DNA from: Lepidodermella squamata
Taxonomy: Eukaryota > Gastrotricha
Reading direction: 5' to 3'
NCBI GenBank assembly: GCA_047495785.1
Contig: JBLDXI010000055.1
Coordinates: forward strand, 868,001 to 932,000
DNA: 64,000 bases
Under the pieces are notes generated by a model, which saw only the letters and a list, made by a program, of their open reading frames with translations, did not search any database and was not told where the DNA came from. A program made the position numbers and the translations under genes. Below are positions 44,534-55,425 of the stretch, piece by piece. Each line of letters starts with the position of its first letter. The first letter of the stretch is position 1.

Positions 44534-45916
44534 GGCTTTTAATAATTTTTCAATAAAATTGTCTTGGTTCAATGCATAATTAACGGAAAATCTTGCTGCA
44601 AATGTACAGTAGCCTGAACAAATCGAGAACAACTTTATTATCCGACATGTCTGTTCTATCCGGCTAATTTGAGTTGTTTTGTTCAACAACTCAAAATGCG
44701 TGGCTTATGACAACAAATATTGCCTTACGAAAAGCCGAAATCTGCTAATCAGACCGCCTGATAGACTTTCGATATACGTGTCAGCAGTTCAACCTAATTT
44801 ACGCCATGAATTCGCGAAAACGAGTAAAACTGTCCGATCGAACTTCAATCACAACAGACGTCGAAAAACGCCTGACGATCGGAAAACTATTGGATGAAAT
44901 TAGACCTTGGTTGGATGAAAAATGTCGGACCCGAAAAATACCAGAATAATGGGTATTATTTGGAAAAATACTTGATCTTTGAAAATCTAAACACCAATTC
45001 GATGAAATAATAATTAACTCCCCCTTCTCCCTAACCTATACTGCGGGGCATTTGGCTCAGAAAGCCGTGCCGATCGGGCCATTAAAGTAGCCCCCTACAG
45101 CGTCACCTGTGACGGAAGATCACAGACGGACCGTGGCCAGGTGGGACCTGCTTAAACCACCCTCCGTCAGATTGAACCTAAACTATCCCGTGTTCCCTAA
45201 GAAGTTTCCCATATAGGCTACTAGGATTTCGTTAGAAATCCCAGTTACACCCGACCCGTCTTGAAATTGCGTCGCAATTTCCCATGAAACTTTCGTTTCG
45301 GCCAGTCTTTTAAATAAAGAAAGAAATGTAAAATGTTCAGAGGATTTACGTACATTTTAATGAATCTATATATCATTATAACTGAGTATGGCTCAATTTC
45401 GGGCTCTCATTTGCTTGTGTAAATTTTGCTTCATGCGACCATCGGAGGCTCCATGGAGAGATTCCACGCAAAAAATCATCAAGCTGTGACCAGAAATAAA
45501 TAGGTTGTTGAAAAAATGCTACCTTTAACCCCTACTTTTTGTCAGCCTTAGCCATCTCGAAACCTGGAAACGTGTAACTACAGGCTTGAGGTCGTGGGGC
45601 CGGATCATTAGCTGTTTTGTTATAACATCAGGTTAAACATTAAATTCACATTAGCGCCAATTTTTACATGGTTGTATGATACCGGGCTGCTATTATCCCA
45701 CAGGCTCGTGGCGCTCGTGCCGTCTAATCTTCCCTGTTGCGAACAGGCCGGCCGCGCCATATAGCAGGCAGGCATGTGACAAAAACAGCTTACATTACAT
45801 GCTGCTGGCTCTCCACTTCCTACGCTCTTTAACAGCTCAAGTGATGAACGCGATGATGACAAATACAAAGCTGGGATTCCTTCACCCCACGAGCAGTTGT
45901 ATAGCTCGATAGAAAA
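44534..45916. other. Intergenic, possible old retroelement fragment
   Basis: No confident gene. A GC-richer non-coding stretch at about 45007-45330, ending aaataaagaaagaaatg, has the look of a retroelement 3' UTR but matches nothing else in the window. Short open frames on both strands (44679-44897, 45620-45943) have no recognisable domains. Confidence 0.3.
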
Positions 45917-48900
45917 ATGAAAATCCCCGGACTTGTGCTTCAATTAATCGCAATTGGTTAGTATGGCTATTTTCGATTTTTAAACTGAATTTTGAAAATC
46001 ATTTAACAGGTATTGTATCTTGTCAAAAGTACGCGGAGTTGGCGGCTAAAAAATGCGTGGGAGGAGATGATATTGGCGGGCCTTTCGATTCGTACGAAAC
46101 TTGCGTCGATGCTTGTAACAGCTTACGAACATGCCTTGGATTCAACTGGGAGGAAGCTACTAAGCTTTGCACTCCGAAGCCCAACGATTGCGAAATTATC
46201 GATGATCAATCTTCAACTTTTCACTTCAAGCCGAGGGTTATCCAAAACTCACCCCCACGGTCCCAACTATCGAGTGTTGTCGAGGTAAATTCCCTAAACG
46301 TTGAACCTGACAGTGTCGATACGACGAGATCAGCTGTGGCTTCAACGGGTAATCCGTTGAAATACGGCGATTATGACGTTAAAATGGGCTATCGGTGTTC
46401 TGGAGGATACAGCTGGCGGTTGGGTGATCCAAAGAACACGCTTATCGAATGTCGGGAATTATGCAACACCATCGCTAATTGTTACGGCTTCACCTGGGAC
46501 CTGGCCTATGGGCAATGTTACACAACTACAGGCGGATGCATCCTAAGCCCAATGCCGCATTACATTTTCTACGTCAGGCCGGCTTTTTACGCCCAACTGC
46601 TTCAGACCACAACGCTGCCGACTACGACAGAAGCGCCAGACGTTAGGTTGAACTATCAAACTGTCAACAACGCATTTTGTACCGGCGAAAACAGCGCGTT
46701 AACTGAGCCTAAGGACGACTTGGATAAATGCTTAGAATACTGTGAACCTAATGGTCGCTGCCTTGGTATTAACCTGATTAAAACCAATAACACATGCGTC
46801 CCAGTGTCGACTGGTTGCTCGGTATCAGCTGATAGCACTAAAGATTTCTACAAGAAAATCAAGCAATTAGTAACTACTACGTCAACTGTCCCGCCCAGTA
46901 CCACTTCTACTGAATTTAGGGTGGATGATTTGTTCAACAAAAAAGCTGAACCAGCGTCTTATTTCGCAGCGATTGGAACGCGATGTGTCTCATCGCGAGA
47001 TAGCATCATCGACTCTGGGCCGCATCCTGATTACTGCAGGCAGAAATGTGATGCTAGGATCGACTGTGTTGGCTATAATTGGATGCAGTCGGCAAGTGTA
47101 TGCCAGGTGGTCACTCTCGGATGTACCGAAGGGTCCAATTCAGCCTATATTTACTACCGGAAAGAGACGAAAAACAAAACAGCTGATGCGATTGATTTGT
47201 TGAACAAAATGTCAGCTCAGGACATTTTAATCAGCCGTATTAAATGGGAAAGTAGTGTCGTCCTACCGAGCTATCGCGTCGCTACGGGTTGGGCCTGTAC
47301 CGGCGACGAGTCGACCCGAATTAGTACTGACCAAAAAACTGCTCTGCAATGCGCGGCGATTTGCGACAAAGCTCCGTCTGGTATCTGCCAGGGTTTTACG
47401 GTCTATCCTAATAAGCGACTCTGCGTTGTTAGAACCCTCGACTGTACTATTGAGCAGGATGACGAAAATGGCGCGATTCTTTACCGGAAGAAGCTGATTT
47501 CGTATCCGACTGTTCCGACGACTACAACAACAACGCCGGCGCCCACGACGACTACAACCACAGCCTATACTACAACGATTCCTCAACCTCTTGAGGTTAA
47601 CCCGATGGCGGAGAATGCTCCTCAAATTTTCTACTTCAGAGATTACGAAGTTCGCCCGTCCGTTAGATGTACTGGTGGCTTATCTACGCAACTATATTCC
47701 CTCGCAGTCCCCCTTCGTGACTGCTTCGATCGCTGTGATAAAATGGAAAGCTGTATAGGGTTCAATTGGCATTTAGAGACAGCTCTTTGCATCGCGATGT
47801 CTAAGGGTTGCAACATGATGCGGAACAACCCCGGTTTCGCGTTTTACCTAAAACCCGGCCAGGGTAATGACGCTGCGATTGATATTGGAACTACGACTCA
47901 AGTTCCGAGAACGACAGAACGGCAATCTAGTAACTTCTACCCTACAAAGGATAGTCGGTGCATCGGCGGGAAATCGGAGATGATTGGCCGACCGAAATCT
48001 TCGATTTACCAATGTTTAGAGGAATGCGATATAGCTGATGGCTGTTTCGGGGTGAACTGGATCCCGCGCGGCGAGTGTCACCTAATTTCATATGGCTGTG
48101 CTATGAATCTTGCTAGTAACTTCATTTTTCTCATGAAGACGTCAAACCAGAGCTTTGATGTCTACGGCTACATCAGATCTGAGTTAAGACCGTCTACCAC
48201 GACTACGACTGAAGCTACAACAACGACTAGGCCGACGTATGGCTACGTGATTCAGTTCGGATATCGCTGCTCTGGGGTTCGCCAGGCTTTGAATGATCCG
48301 ATGCTTTTGCTGAAAAACTGCGCTGAGGCTTGTAACGGAAATGATGCATGCCTAGGTTTCAACTACGATTATACATCCGAGCTTTGTATTACAACATCCG
48401 CGTATTGCGACCTTGAGCCTTATCCTTACTACGAGTTCTATCGAAAACCGAATCGCTACCCAGCTACTACGTCGACGACCCCGCGGTATACTAGTACAAC
48501 ACCGACGACAGAGATGGCGAAGAGTGAACGCGACCTGGGCGCGAATTACCTGAGAAGATTTGGCTCCCTATGCGCGGGCAGTCGGACGATTGGCGAGTTC
48601 CTGCGCGACCTTGACGAGTGTTTTGCGATGTGTGATAATTTGCCGGAGTGTTACGGCATCAACTGGCGGCCAACCCAGCGGCAATGTGCTGCTAGGGTCA
48701 AGGGCTGCGTGTTTGTTGAAGATCGAGGATCTGTTTTCTACGAAAGGGTATTCACTATGACGACCGAAGACGTGAGGGCTATAGGGATGATAGTGGACGA
48801 GCTTCCGACCACCGAATGGTTCTATCCAACCACCACAACTACTACGACGACAAGAACGACGCCGACAACGAGAACTACCAGACCGACGACTCCCAGCACA

Positions 48901-49197
48901 ACTTCGACTACGACCACCACCACTACGACTACTACTACGACCACAACCCGGCCGACGACTACCACTACGTTGAGAAGAACAACAACGACGACGACCAGAC
49001 CAAGGACTACAACAACGACGACTGTGCCAACTACAACTGAGGAAGAAATAGCGCTACTAACCGAGCCAGTTAGTACTTGGGCGACTAGGCGCAGGAGATC
49101 GACGACTGCTGCTCCAACGACGACTACGACCCAGTTGGCGACGGTAATGCTTATCACACGTCGTCGTCGAACAATGGCTCCCTTAAGACGAGGATGA
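45917..49197 (+). CDS. Secreted mucin-like protein with nine PAN/Apple-like modules
   Basis: Two exons: 45917-45956 (signal peptide start MKIPGLVLQLIAIG) and 46010-49197, intron 53 nt, 1075 residues. Nine modules of about 65-75 residues, each with six cysteines in the order C-x(14-20)-C-x3-C-x(5-6)-C-(x8-11)-C-x(6)-C and a core such as CYGFTWD, CLGFNYD, CIGFNWH, CYGINWR; each ends in an aromatic F-x-x-K/R-P strand. Thr-rich linkers separate several modules. The last 140 residues are almost pure Thr/Arg, a likely O-glycosylated stalk, ending in two RRRR stretches. PAN modules bind protein or carbohydrate; an extracellular matrix or cuticle role is inferred. No membrane anchor is seen. Confidence 0.87.
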
Positions 49198-49383
49198 GCA
49201 ACAGTTTATATATCATAAACATTGTTTATTTGAACACCATCTCGTGTTTAACGAAATAAAAAATTAGACCCACATGTGATTCAAAGCTGATGATTGACCT
49301 TTGAAGTCGATTGACTTCTCACCTCAAATTTTTCGTGATAATCAAGCTCGTGATTAAGTTCAAATTCTAGCGTATTATCCAAA

Positions 49384-49455
49384 GGCTCAGTAGCTTAGTG
49401 GTAGAGCGTCTGTCTCGTAAACAGAAGATCGCGGGTTCAATTCCCGCCTGGGCCT
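49384..49455 (+). tRNA. tRNA-Thr (anticodon CGT), second copy
   Basis: All 72 nt identical to 37693-37764, including A and B boxes. Flanks differ, so the copies are not part of a recent large duplication. No T run follows closely; the first TTTT is about 70 nt downstream. Confidence 0.95.
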
Positions 49456-50208
49456 TTCGAACAAGTTGTTGCTCTTCGCGAGGTGCCATCTCTAACTGAA
49501 AAACATATGATCGCCAGCGAAGCCCCTTTTGTTTATTGAACCTTGGAAGTCGCTAAGACGCTACATCGCGAACAAAGAGCTTTTTATCATAGCCACGACA
49601 CAGGACACAAAGAGAGTAGGAATAGAATGGCAACATCATCAGAAGCTAATAATAAGTTCCAAATTCTGCTCTTTTTAGACTTGACGATAAGAATCTTGAG
49701 GTTTTTGCGAGGTGATGCTTTGTAATAAATGACAAAGGGTAGCGTCCAAAACGGTTATAAAAATAGTAAAGCATGTTTTGCATTAAGGTTTCGGAAAGTT
49801 CTATATAAGCCAAAGTTCTCTCTGGCGCTTGAGAACGAGGGGTACATCATCTATTTAATTTCAATTGTTCGAGCTTGTTTTACTTAGCTTTCACCGCTCA
49901 TGGTAATTATTCCAAAAGTTTTTCGAATTAATCGTTCTTGGGAATCCGCAAAGTCCTAACTTGGGATCTCTGCTAATAATTACTCCAGCTTCTCAATGAC
50001 AATCAAAAAAAGATAATTGGAATCCAAATCGTCATCATCAATTAGGACAATGTAAGTTCGCAATTTCTAGCAACGGATAATGAACTGCAAGCGCCTATTT
50101 AAGCCGCGAAATTCTGTTAGAAAAATCATCAATCAATCTCTTCGCTTTCATTAGCCAATTCTTCATTTTTCAGCTTCTTTCTTCCTTTCTTCGTCCAAGC
50201 AACCAATA
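49456..50208. other. Intergenic, promoter side of NmrA gene 6
   Basis: AT-rich. TATA-like words at about 49803 (tatataag) and 50096 (ctatttaag); the latter is about 110 nt before the ATG. No further feature seen. Confidence 0.35.
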
Positions 50209-51211
50209 ATGCCTGCTGACAAGAAGACCATCGCTGTTATTGGCGGCACTGGCCACCAAGGCATCGGCCTCATCCGCGCCATCATGACCGAGGCTGACAA
50301 GGGCGAGTTCGCCGTCCGCGCCATCACCAAGGACGTCACCTCGCAAACCGCGCAGTGGCTGAAGAAGAACGGCGTCGAAGTTCGCGATGTCGATGTTGTC
50401 GACGAAGACAAACTGGCCGAAGCTATCAAGGGATGCTATGGCCTGTACGCTGTTACCTTCTACTGGCACACCATGAACCCCGAAGAAGAGCTGCGCCAAG
50501 CTCGTAGCATGGCGAATGCCGCCAAGTAAAAACTCCAGCTTAAAATATTTAACCCTGATTTTTTCGTAATACAGGAAAGCCGGTGTCAAGCATGTCATCT
50601 GGTCAACCCTTGAGGACACTCGGGAAGCTCTGAAAGACACTGACGTCCCGACGCTGTTCGAAAAGTTCAAGGTGCCGCCATTCGATGCCAAGGCTGAGGC
50701 TGATCGCTTCTTCTCGGAAAGCGGCGTCCCAACCACGTACTTCATCACGCCGTTCTACTGGGAGAACTTCATCGATATGGGCATGGAGCCGAAGAAGTCG
50801 TCGGATGGCAACTTCGAAATCGCCGTTCCGATGGGCAACAAGCGAATTGGCGGCATGGCGGCCGAGGACGTTGGCCGATGCGCCCTGACCATTTTCAAGA
50901 ACCCAAGCGAGTACGCCAACAAGCGAGTCGGAGTTATGAGCGAGGCGTTGACTGTCAACGAAATCGCTGAGAAGATGTCGCGCGTTCTTAGCAAAACAAT
51001 CCGCTATCGCGATATCAGCGTCGATGACTACCGCAAGACCAGCATTCCTGGTGTTAAGGAGCTCGCCAACATGTTCGTCTACTACAACAAGTGTGAGGAC
51101 ACTGTTTTGAAGATTCGCTGCCCGGACACTGCCCGCAAGCTGTGCCCGAACGTCATGAACTTTGATGCCTGGCTCAACAAGTACAAGGACCTCATCCCGA
51201 TTCGCGCCTGA
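50209..51211 (+). CDS. NmrA-like/NMRAL1-like protein 6
   Basis: Exons 50209-50525 and 50575-51211, intron 49 nt, 317 residues. NADP loop VIGGTGHQGIGLIRAI; the first Gly after the loop is replaced relative to the family QGGG. Exon 2 opens KAGVKHVIWSTLEDTRE; late motifs NMFVYYNKCED, FDAWLNKYKDLIPIR. Codon choice is strikingly biased to C-ending codons (GCC, ATC, AAG, GAC), stronger than in its neighbours, which usually marks a highly expressed gene. Two-exon plan as in genes 1, 7 and 8. Confidence 0.92.
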
Positions 51212-52071
51212 AAAACCCGAACTCCCATTTGCAAGAAACCAATTGAATTTGAACATTGACTTTCGAATAATTTAAGTAATTTAATTGAAAAATTGTGATG
51301 TGAAATTACCATGAATCGTTGATAAAATATCAACGAAATTTTGAAAATCTGAAATAAATTTGCTGCTACCTCGCTTCAACCTCATTGTTTTCCTATTCAC
51401 GCGCATCGAAGCTGGTTATTCTCCGATTTCACCTTGCCACGACCTTTTTCAAGATTCTTAACACATATAGTTACCGGTCCCAAAATTTGGACACTTTGAG
51501 CTTTGGCCCTGAATATATATTTGTGCACAACTGATAAAAAGTGGCGAATCGCACTAAAAAATAGCTCGCCTGTTAAGCTTTCCAACGGTACCAAATTTGC
51601 CAATACTTTTATCCATTGATTTGGGAAAAATCTCCGAAGCTCGATCACTCAGAAAGGTGTTTTGGGACTCCCTTGCCAAACGCTCAACTGTAAACAGCTG
51701 GGACTGAAACATTATTTGCGCTCACAGGGATTTACCTAAACTAAATGCTGTGAAAAAATCAAAAACGCATAAAAATTGGCAATTACACGATATAATATCT
51801 ATTTGCATATGCAAATGAGGTGTCCAAATTTAAAGGTTTATTCACCTATTTCTCCTATCAAGGTGAGCTTAGAAATTTTTCAACATTTACCAGTCGATCT
51901 TCGCCCCAAGGTTTCACATCTTTTACAAATTTTTCAGACGAAAGGTTAATTTTTTCAAATTTAAAAACGTGTTTTGTCCAAAACCAGGACCCGTTACGGA
52001 CCCAATAATTCAAACTTTCATTCGATAAATTTACAAACAACAAAGCTTTTGTATAATAGGCATTTATTTAA
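51212..52071. other. Intergenic with a possible short inverted-repeat element
   Basis: The word aaatttggacac occurs at about 51484-51495 and in reverse complement at about 51819-51830, about 350 nt apart, but no target duplication is clear. A perfect 16-nt octamer palindrome atttgcatatgcaaat lies at 51801-51816. No gene. Confidence 0.35.
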
Positions 52072-52459
52072 CCCTTAGCCGCCGGCGCAATGACGTGTTA
52101 ACTCGAGCACCTTTCTGAAAATCCCAGAAAATCAAGAAACGGCTAAAATCAAATTCTGAGTCGGCAGAAAGCCTTACATTTAGCCGAACCTCTTTTTCAC
52201 AAGAAATGTACCTGGGTTGCCGTTGCTATGACGTGTTAACGCGTTTTCATGACGTGTTAACAAGTCATTTAAAATTTTTCTCACTGTTTTCGACCTGGTC
52301 GGAATGGCTTTGAAAATTTGGATTTTCGGGGAGTGCTTGTTTCTTGCTATTGATTTATCATAATTTATGACGCAAAAATGGGTTCGATAGCCCAAATCCT
52401 CCGACCACGGTGAATTTTCTCCGGAATTAACGCGTGTACACGTCTTCGGCGGCTAAGGG
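52072..52459. mobile_element. piggyBac-like MITE
   Basis: 388 bp, flanked on both sides by TTAA (52068-52071, 52460-52463), with termini cccttagccgcc and ggcggctaaggg. Inside, atgacgtgttaac recurs three times in the left and central part, with a related acgcgtgtacacgtc at the right. No transposase. TTAA target plus CCC...GGG termini fit piggyBac. Confidence 0.85.
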
Positions 52460-52622
52460 TTAAAACAGTTACATAACATATAGTTTCTATTTCGCAACAT
52501 ATAAAATTGTTGTCCCTGCAACAATCTAGCGGGTCACAAGTTATTACCGTGTTTTCAAAACACATTCGTCGAACTTTTCTATTGCAAACTCAACCTTTTT
52601 AATCATTTTCAGAAATTGGAAA

Positions 52623-53621
52623 ATGCCTCAAGAAAAGAAAATTATTGCAGTTGTTGGTGCAAATGGTAAACAAGGCGGTGGTTTGATTCGAGCTATTCTG
52701 AACGAAGGCGAGTCAAGTGAGTTCAAGGTACGCGCTCTGGTGCGAAACGTCAATTCAGAGCATGCTCGATTTTTGAAACACCAACCCAATGTCGAGGTCT
52801 GCGCCACGAATATTACCAATGAAGAGTCTGTCCGTCATGCGGTCAAGGGCGCTTATGGCCTGTATGCTGTTTCATTCTACTACGACCACCTGAACCCGGA
52901 GGAGGAGATCAATGAAGCGAAAAACATGGCTGCAGCTGCCAAGTAATACCCAACCTTAACGATAGAATATTTTTAAATTTTATTCAGAGCCGCGGGCGTG
53001 CAACACGTGATCTGGTCGACCTTTGAAGACAGCCGCAAACTCTTTGAAAATCCCGATGAAATTGAAACCATGAAAGAGCGATTCAAGGTACCGATGTGCG
53101 ATGCGAAAGCTGAAGGTGATCAGTTCTTCGACCCATCAATTACAACGTATCTGCTGCCATCATTCTACTGGGAGAATTTCATCGACAGCGGCTATCAGCC
53201 TCGCAAAACATCACCCGGTCACTGGTCACTGTGGATGCCACTCGGCGAGAAAAAGTTGCCTGGAATTGCGGCTGAAGATATCGGAAAATGCGCGTTGGCT
53301 ATTTTCAAAAATCGAGGCGATTACATTGGAAAACGGGTTGGAATAATGAGCGAGGCTTTGAGTGGTAACGAAATGGCGCTACAAATCGGTAAAGCTATCG
53401 GTCGCGAGGTTGACTACAAGCCATTTTCACTGGACGAATATCGCAAGTCTGGCTTCGCTATCCCGCCCGAGCTCGTCAATTTATTTGCTTTTTACGAAAA
53501 ATGTGAGGCGAAATTGTTGGCAAATCGTAACGTAGACGAGACACGCCGCCTCGTCCCAGATTTGCTGAGCTTTTCATCGTGGCTGGCTAAATATGGCAAA
53601 TTCATGCCTGTTGCTGTTTGA
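52623..53621 (+). CDS. NmrA-like/NMRAL1-like protein 7
   Basis: Exons 52623-52942 and 52988-53621, intron only 45 nt (the shortest here), 317 residues. NADP loop VVGANGKQGGGLIRAI; exon 2 begins AAGVQHVIWSTFEDSRKL; later GIAAEDIGKCALAIF and a C-terminus SWLAKYGKFMPVAV. It starts about 160 nt after the piggyBac-like element and ends about 240 nt before gene 8, in tandem orientation with genes 6 and 8. Confidence 0.92.
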
Positions 53622-53660
53622 CGATTGCGCAATAAACGCTGCTGTGTGCGCGCACTGACT

Positions 53661-53691
53661 CTTCTAGAAACTTCTATTAATAGAACATTCC
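53661..53691 (+). promoter_or_regulatory. Heat-shock-element-like site upstream of NmrA gene 8
   Basis: TTCtaGAAacTTC (53662-53674) is three contiguous alternating HSE pentamers; a further GAAcaTTC follows at 53683-53690. It lies about 50 nt upstream of a TATA box. HSF binding is inferred from the motif. Confidence 0.55.
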
Positions 53692-53736
53692 AGATGCGCG
53701 CGTGTAAACACATTATGCAATGTACTTACGCTACAC

Positions 53737-53744
53737 TATAAATA
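53737..53744 (+). promoter_or_regulatory. TATA box of NmrA gene 8
   Basis: TATAAATA, about 115 nt before ATG 53860 and downstream of the HSE-like array. Confidence 0.55.
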
Positions 53745-53859
53745 CCCCGCTTGGCTCGCATTCAATTTTAATAATAATCACGCTTTGTTTTGCTTTTGTC
53801 ACTAATAGATACTTTCGAAATTTCAATTCTCCTGCTTTATTGTTGCTGACTACTAAATC

Positions 53860-54892
53860 ATGCGATTTCAAATCTCACGTGAAAATTCTGAAAATGAGCC
53901 GAAAATTATCGCTATTGTTGGCGCGACTAGCCGACAAGGCGGCGCCCTCGCCCGGGCGATTCTGCGCGATGGCGAATTCAGAGTGCGAGCCATTGTTCGA
54001 ACTCCATCGTCTCCGAGCGCCCAGCAATTGAAGAAAATGGGCGCTGAGTTATTCGTTGCCGATACGAACGACGGCAAGCATCTCACCGAGGCATTTACGG
54101 GTTGCTTTGGCTTGTTTGGCATGACCTTTTACTGCAATAATCTCAATCCAAATGAAGAGCTACGGCAGGGGCGCAATATGGCTAACGCAGCAAGGTGAGT
54201 TTTTGAGAAAATTATTTATTTCTAAATTGTTCATTCATCAATAATACAGATCAGCTGGCGTGAAACACGTGATTTGGTCGACTATGGAAGATACTCGAGA
54301 ATTTCTGCCAACCGCCCGCTTGCCTACCCTGGATAGCAAGTACAAAGTGCCGCAATTCGACGCGAAAGGCTCAATGGACTACTATTTCTCCGAGCTCGAA
54401 ATTCCGACAACTTTCCTGAAATCCTCGTTCCTCTACGACAATTTTCTCGCGACTCCTTTCGCCCCGAAATTCGGCCCTGAAGGCTATTCGGCGCTGCGGC
54501 TGCCGATCAAGGCAAACAAACGAATCGCTTGCATTTCAGTCGAAGACATCGGCAAATGCGCTCTAGGAATATTCAAGCGTTCCGACGAGTACATCAACAA
54601 AAGCGTTGGCATTGTCGGCGATGTGTTGACGCCGGAGGAAATCGCCGCGAAAATGTCGACGGCTCTTGATCAAGACATCCGATTCGAAGAAGTCCCATTT
54701 GAAGACTACCGGCAGTTGCGGGTTAAAGGCGCTAAACCAATTGCTAACATGTTTCGATTTTTCAGCGACTGCGAAACCGAACTGCTGGCAGTTCGGAGCC
54801 GGGATGAATCACGGAAATTGAACCCGGAACTGCGGTCATTCGATTGCTGGCTCGAAGAACACAAGGACGAAAGTTCGACATTTTCGGCATGA
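53860..54892 (+). CDS. NmrA-like/NMRAL1-like protein 8
   Basis: Exons 53860-54194 and 54250-54892, intron 55 nt, 325 residues. ATG 53860 is the only in-frame ATG before the Rossmann motif and gives an 11-residue extension; the ATG at 53894 is out of frame. NADP loop IVGATSRQGGALARAI, with Ser replacing the usual Gly; exon 2 begins SAGVKHVIWSTMEDTREF. C-terminus FDCWLEEHKDES. The promoter carries an HSE-like array and TATA box, so stress induction is plausible. Confidence 0.92.
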
Positions 54893-55425
54893 CTATAATT
54901 GGTTTTTTGTTGAAATTTTACCTCTAAATCACAATACTCTTGTTCTTTCGTTGTATATCGCTCAGAATTTTTATCTCATAAATTTGGCTAATAAAATTGT
55001 TTTGTTTTAAAACGTCTGTTGGCTCGGAATTTTGTTCGGGTTTTTTTATTGAAATTTAGACGGATGAAGGTTTTGTTTACACTTGTAGCGAGGTTTATTA
55101 CGCTCACGTTGAGAGCTAGGAAATTAGCAGGTGCAATAGAGACTATTTTGTTGTGGTACCTATTGTCTCGCACTCGAGCACCGGAACAGCACGCAACTGC
55201 TCAGTTTTAGGGCTTACAAACAAGCATAAAAATATTATGCTTAAAAATTCTGCAGAATTTTCGCATGCGAAACACTTTATCTTGTTATCTTTTATAAAAT
55301 AGATTTTATCTATATCACTTATCTCTAGAGCGGTTCTATCTGACGATTACGCAATGAGGATAACAACTATCTGGCCTGTTTCGGCAGACATAACAGTTAT
55401 TCTTTAACATCACAAACGTCTTACG
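54893..55425. promoter_or_regulatory. Spacer with clustered GATA-type sites upstream of FMO3
   Basis: Between about 55277 and 55327 the word TTATCT or TATCT (GATA factor site on minus) occurs four times in 50 nt, with ggataac at 55359. The rest of the spacer shows nothing. Confidence 0.35.

Noticed and set aside
45007-45330. Possible SINE or LINE 3' end
   Set aside because: Composition and the AATAAA ending are suggestive, but there is no second copy, target duplication or promoter box to support it.
45620-45943. 107-codon minus-strand frame overlapping the first exon of the PAN-like gene
   Set aside because: Overlaps a supported signal-peptide exon and shows no recognisable feature.
48816-49157. 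Val-rich minus-strand frame and Asn/Asp/Tyr-rich plus-strand frame
   Set aside because: Shadows of the Thr-rich tail of the PAN-like mucin.
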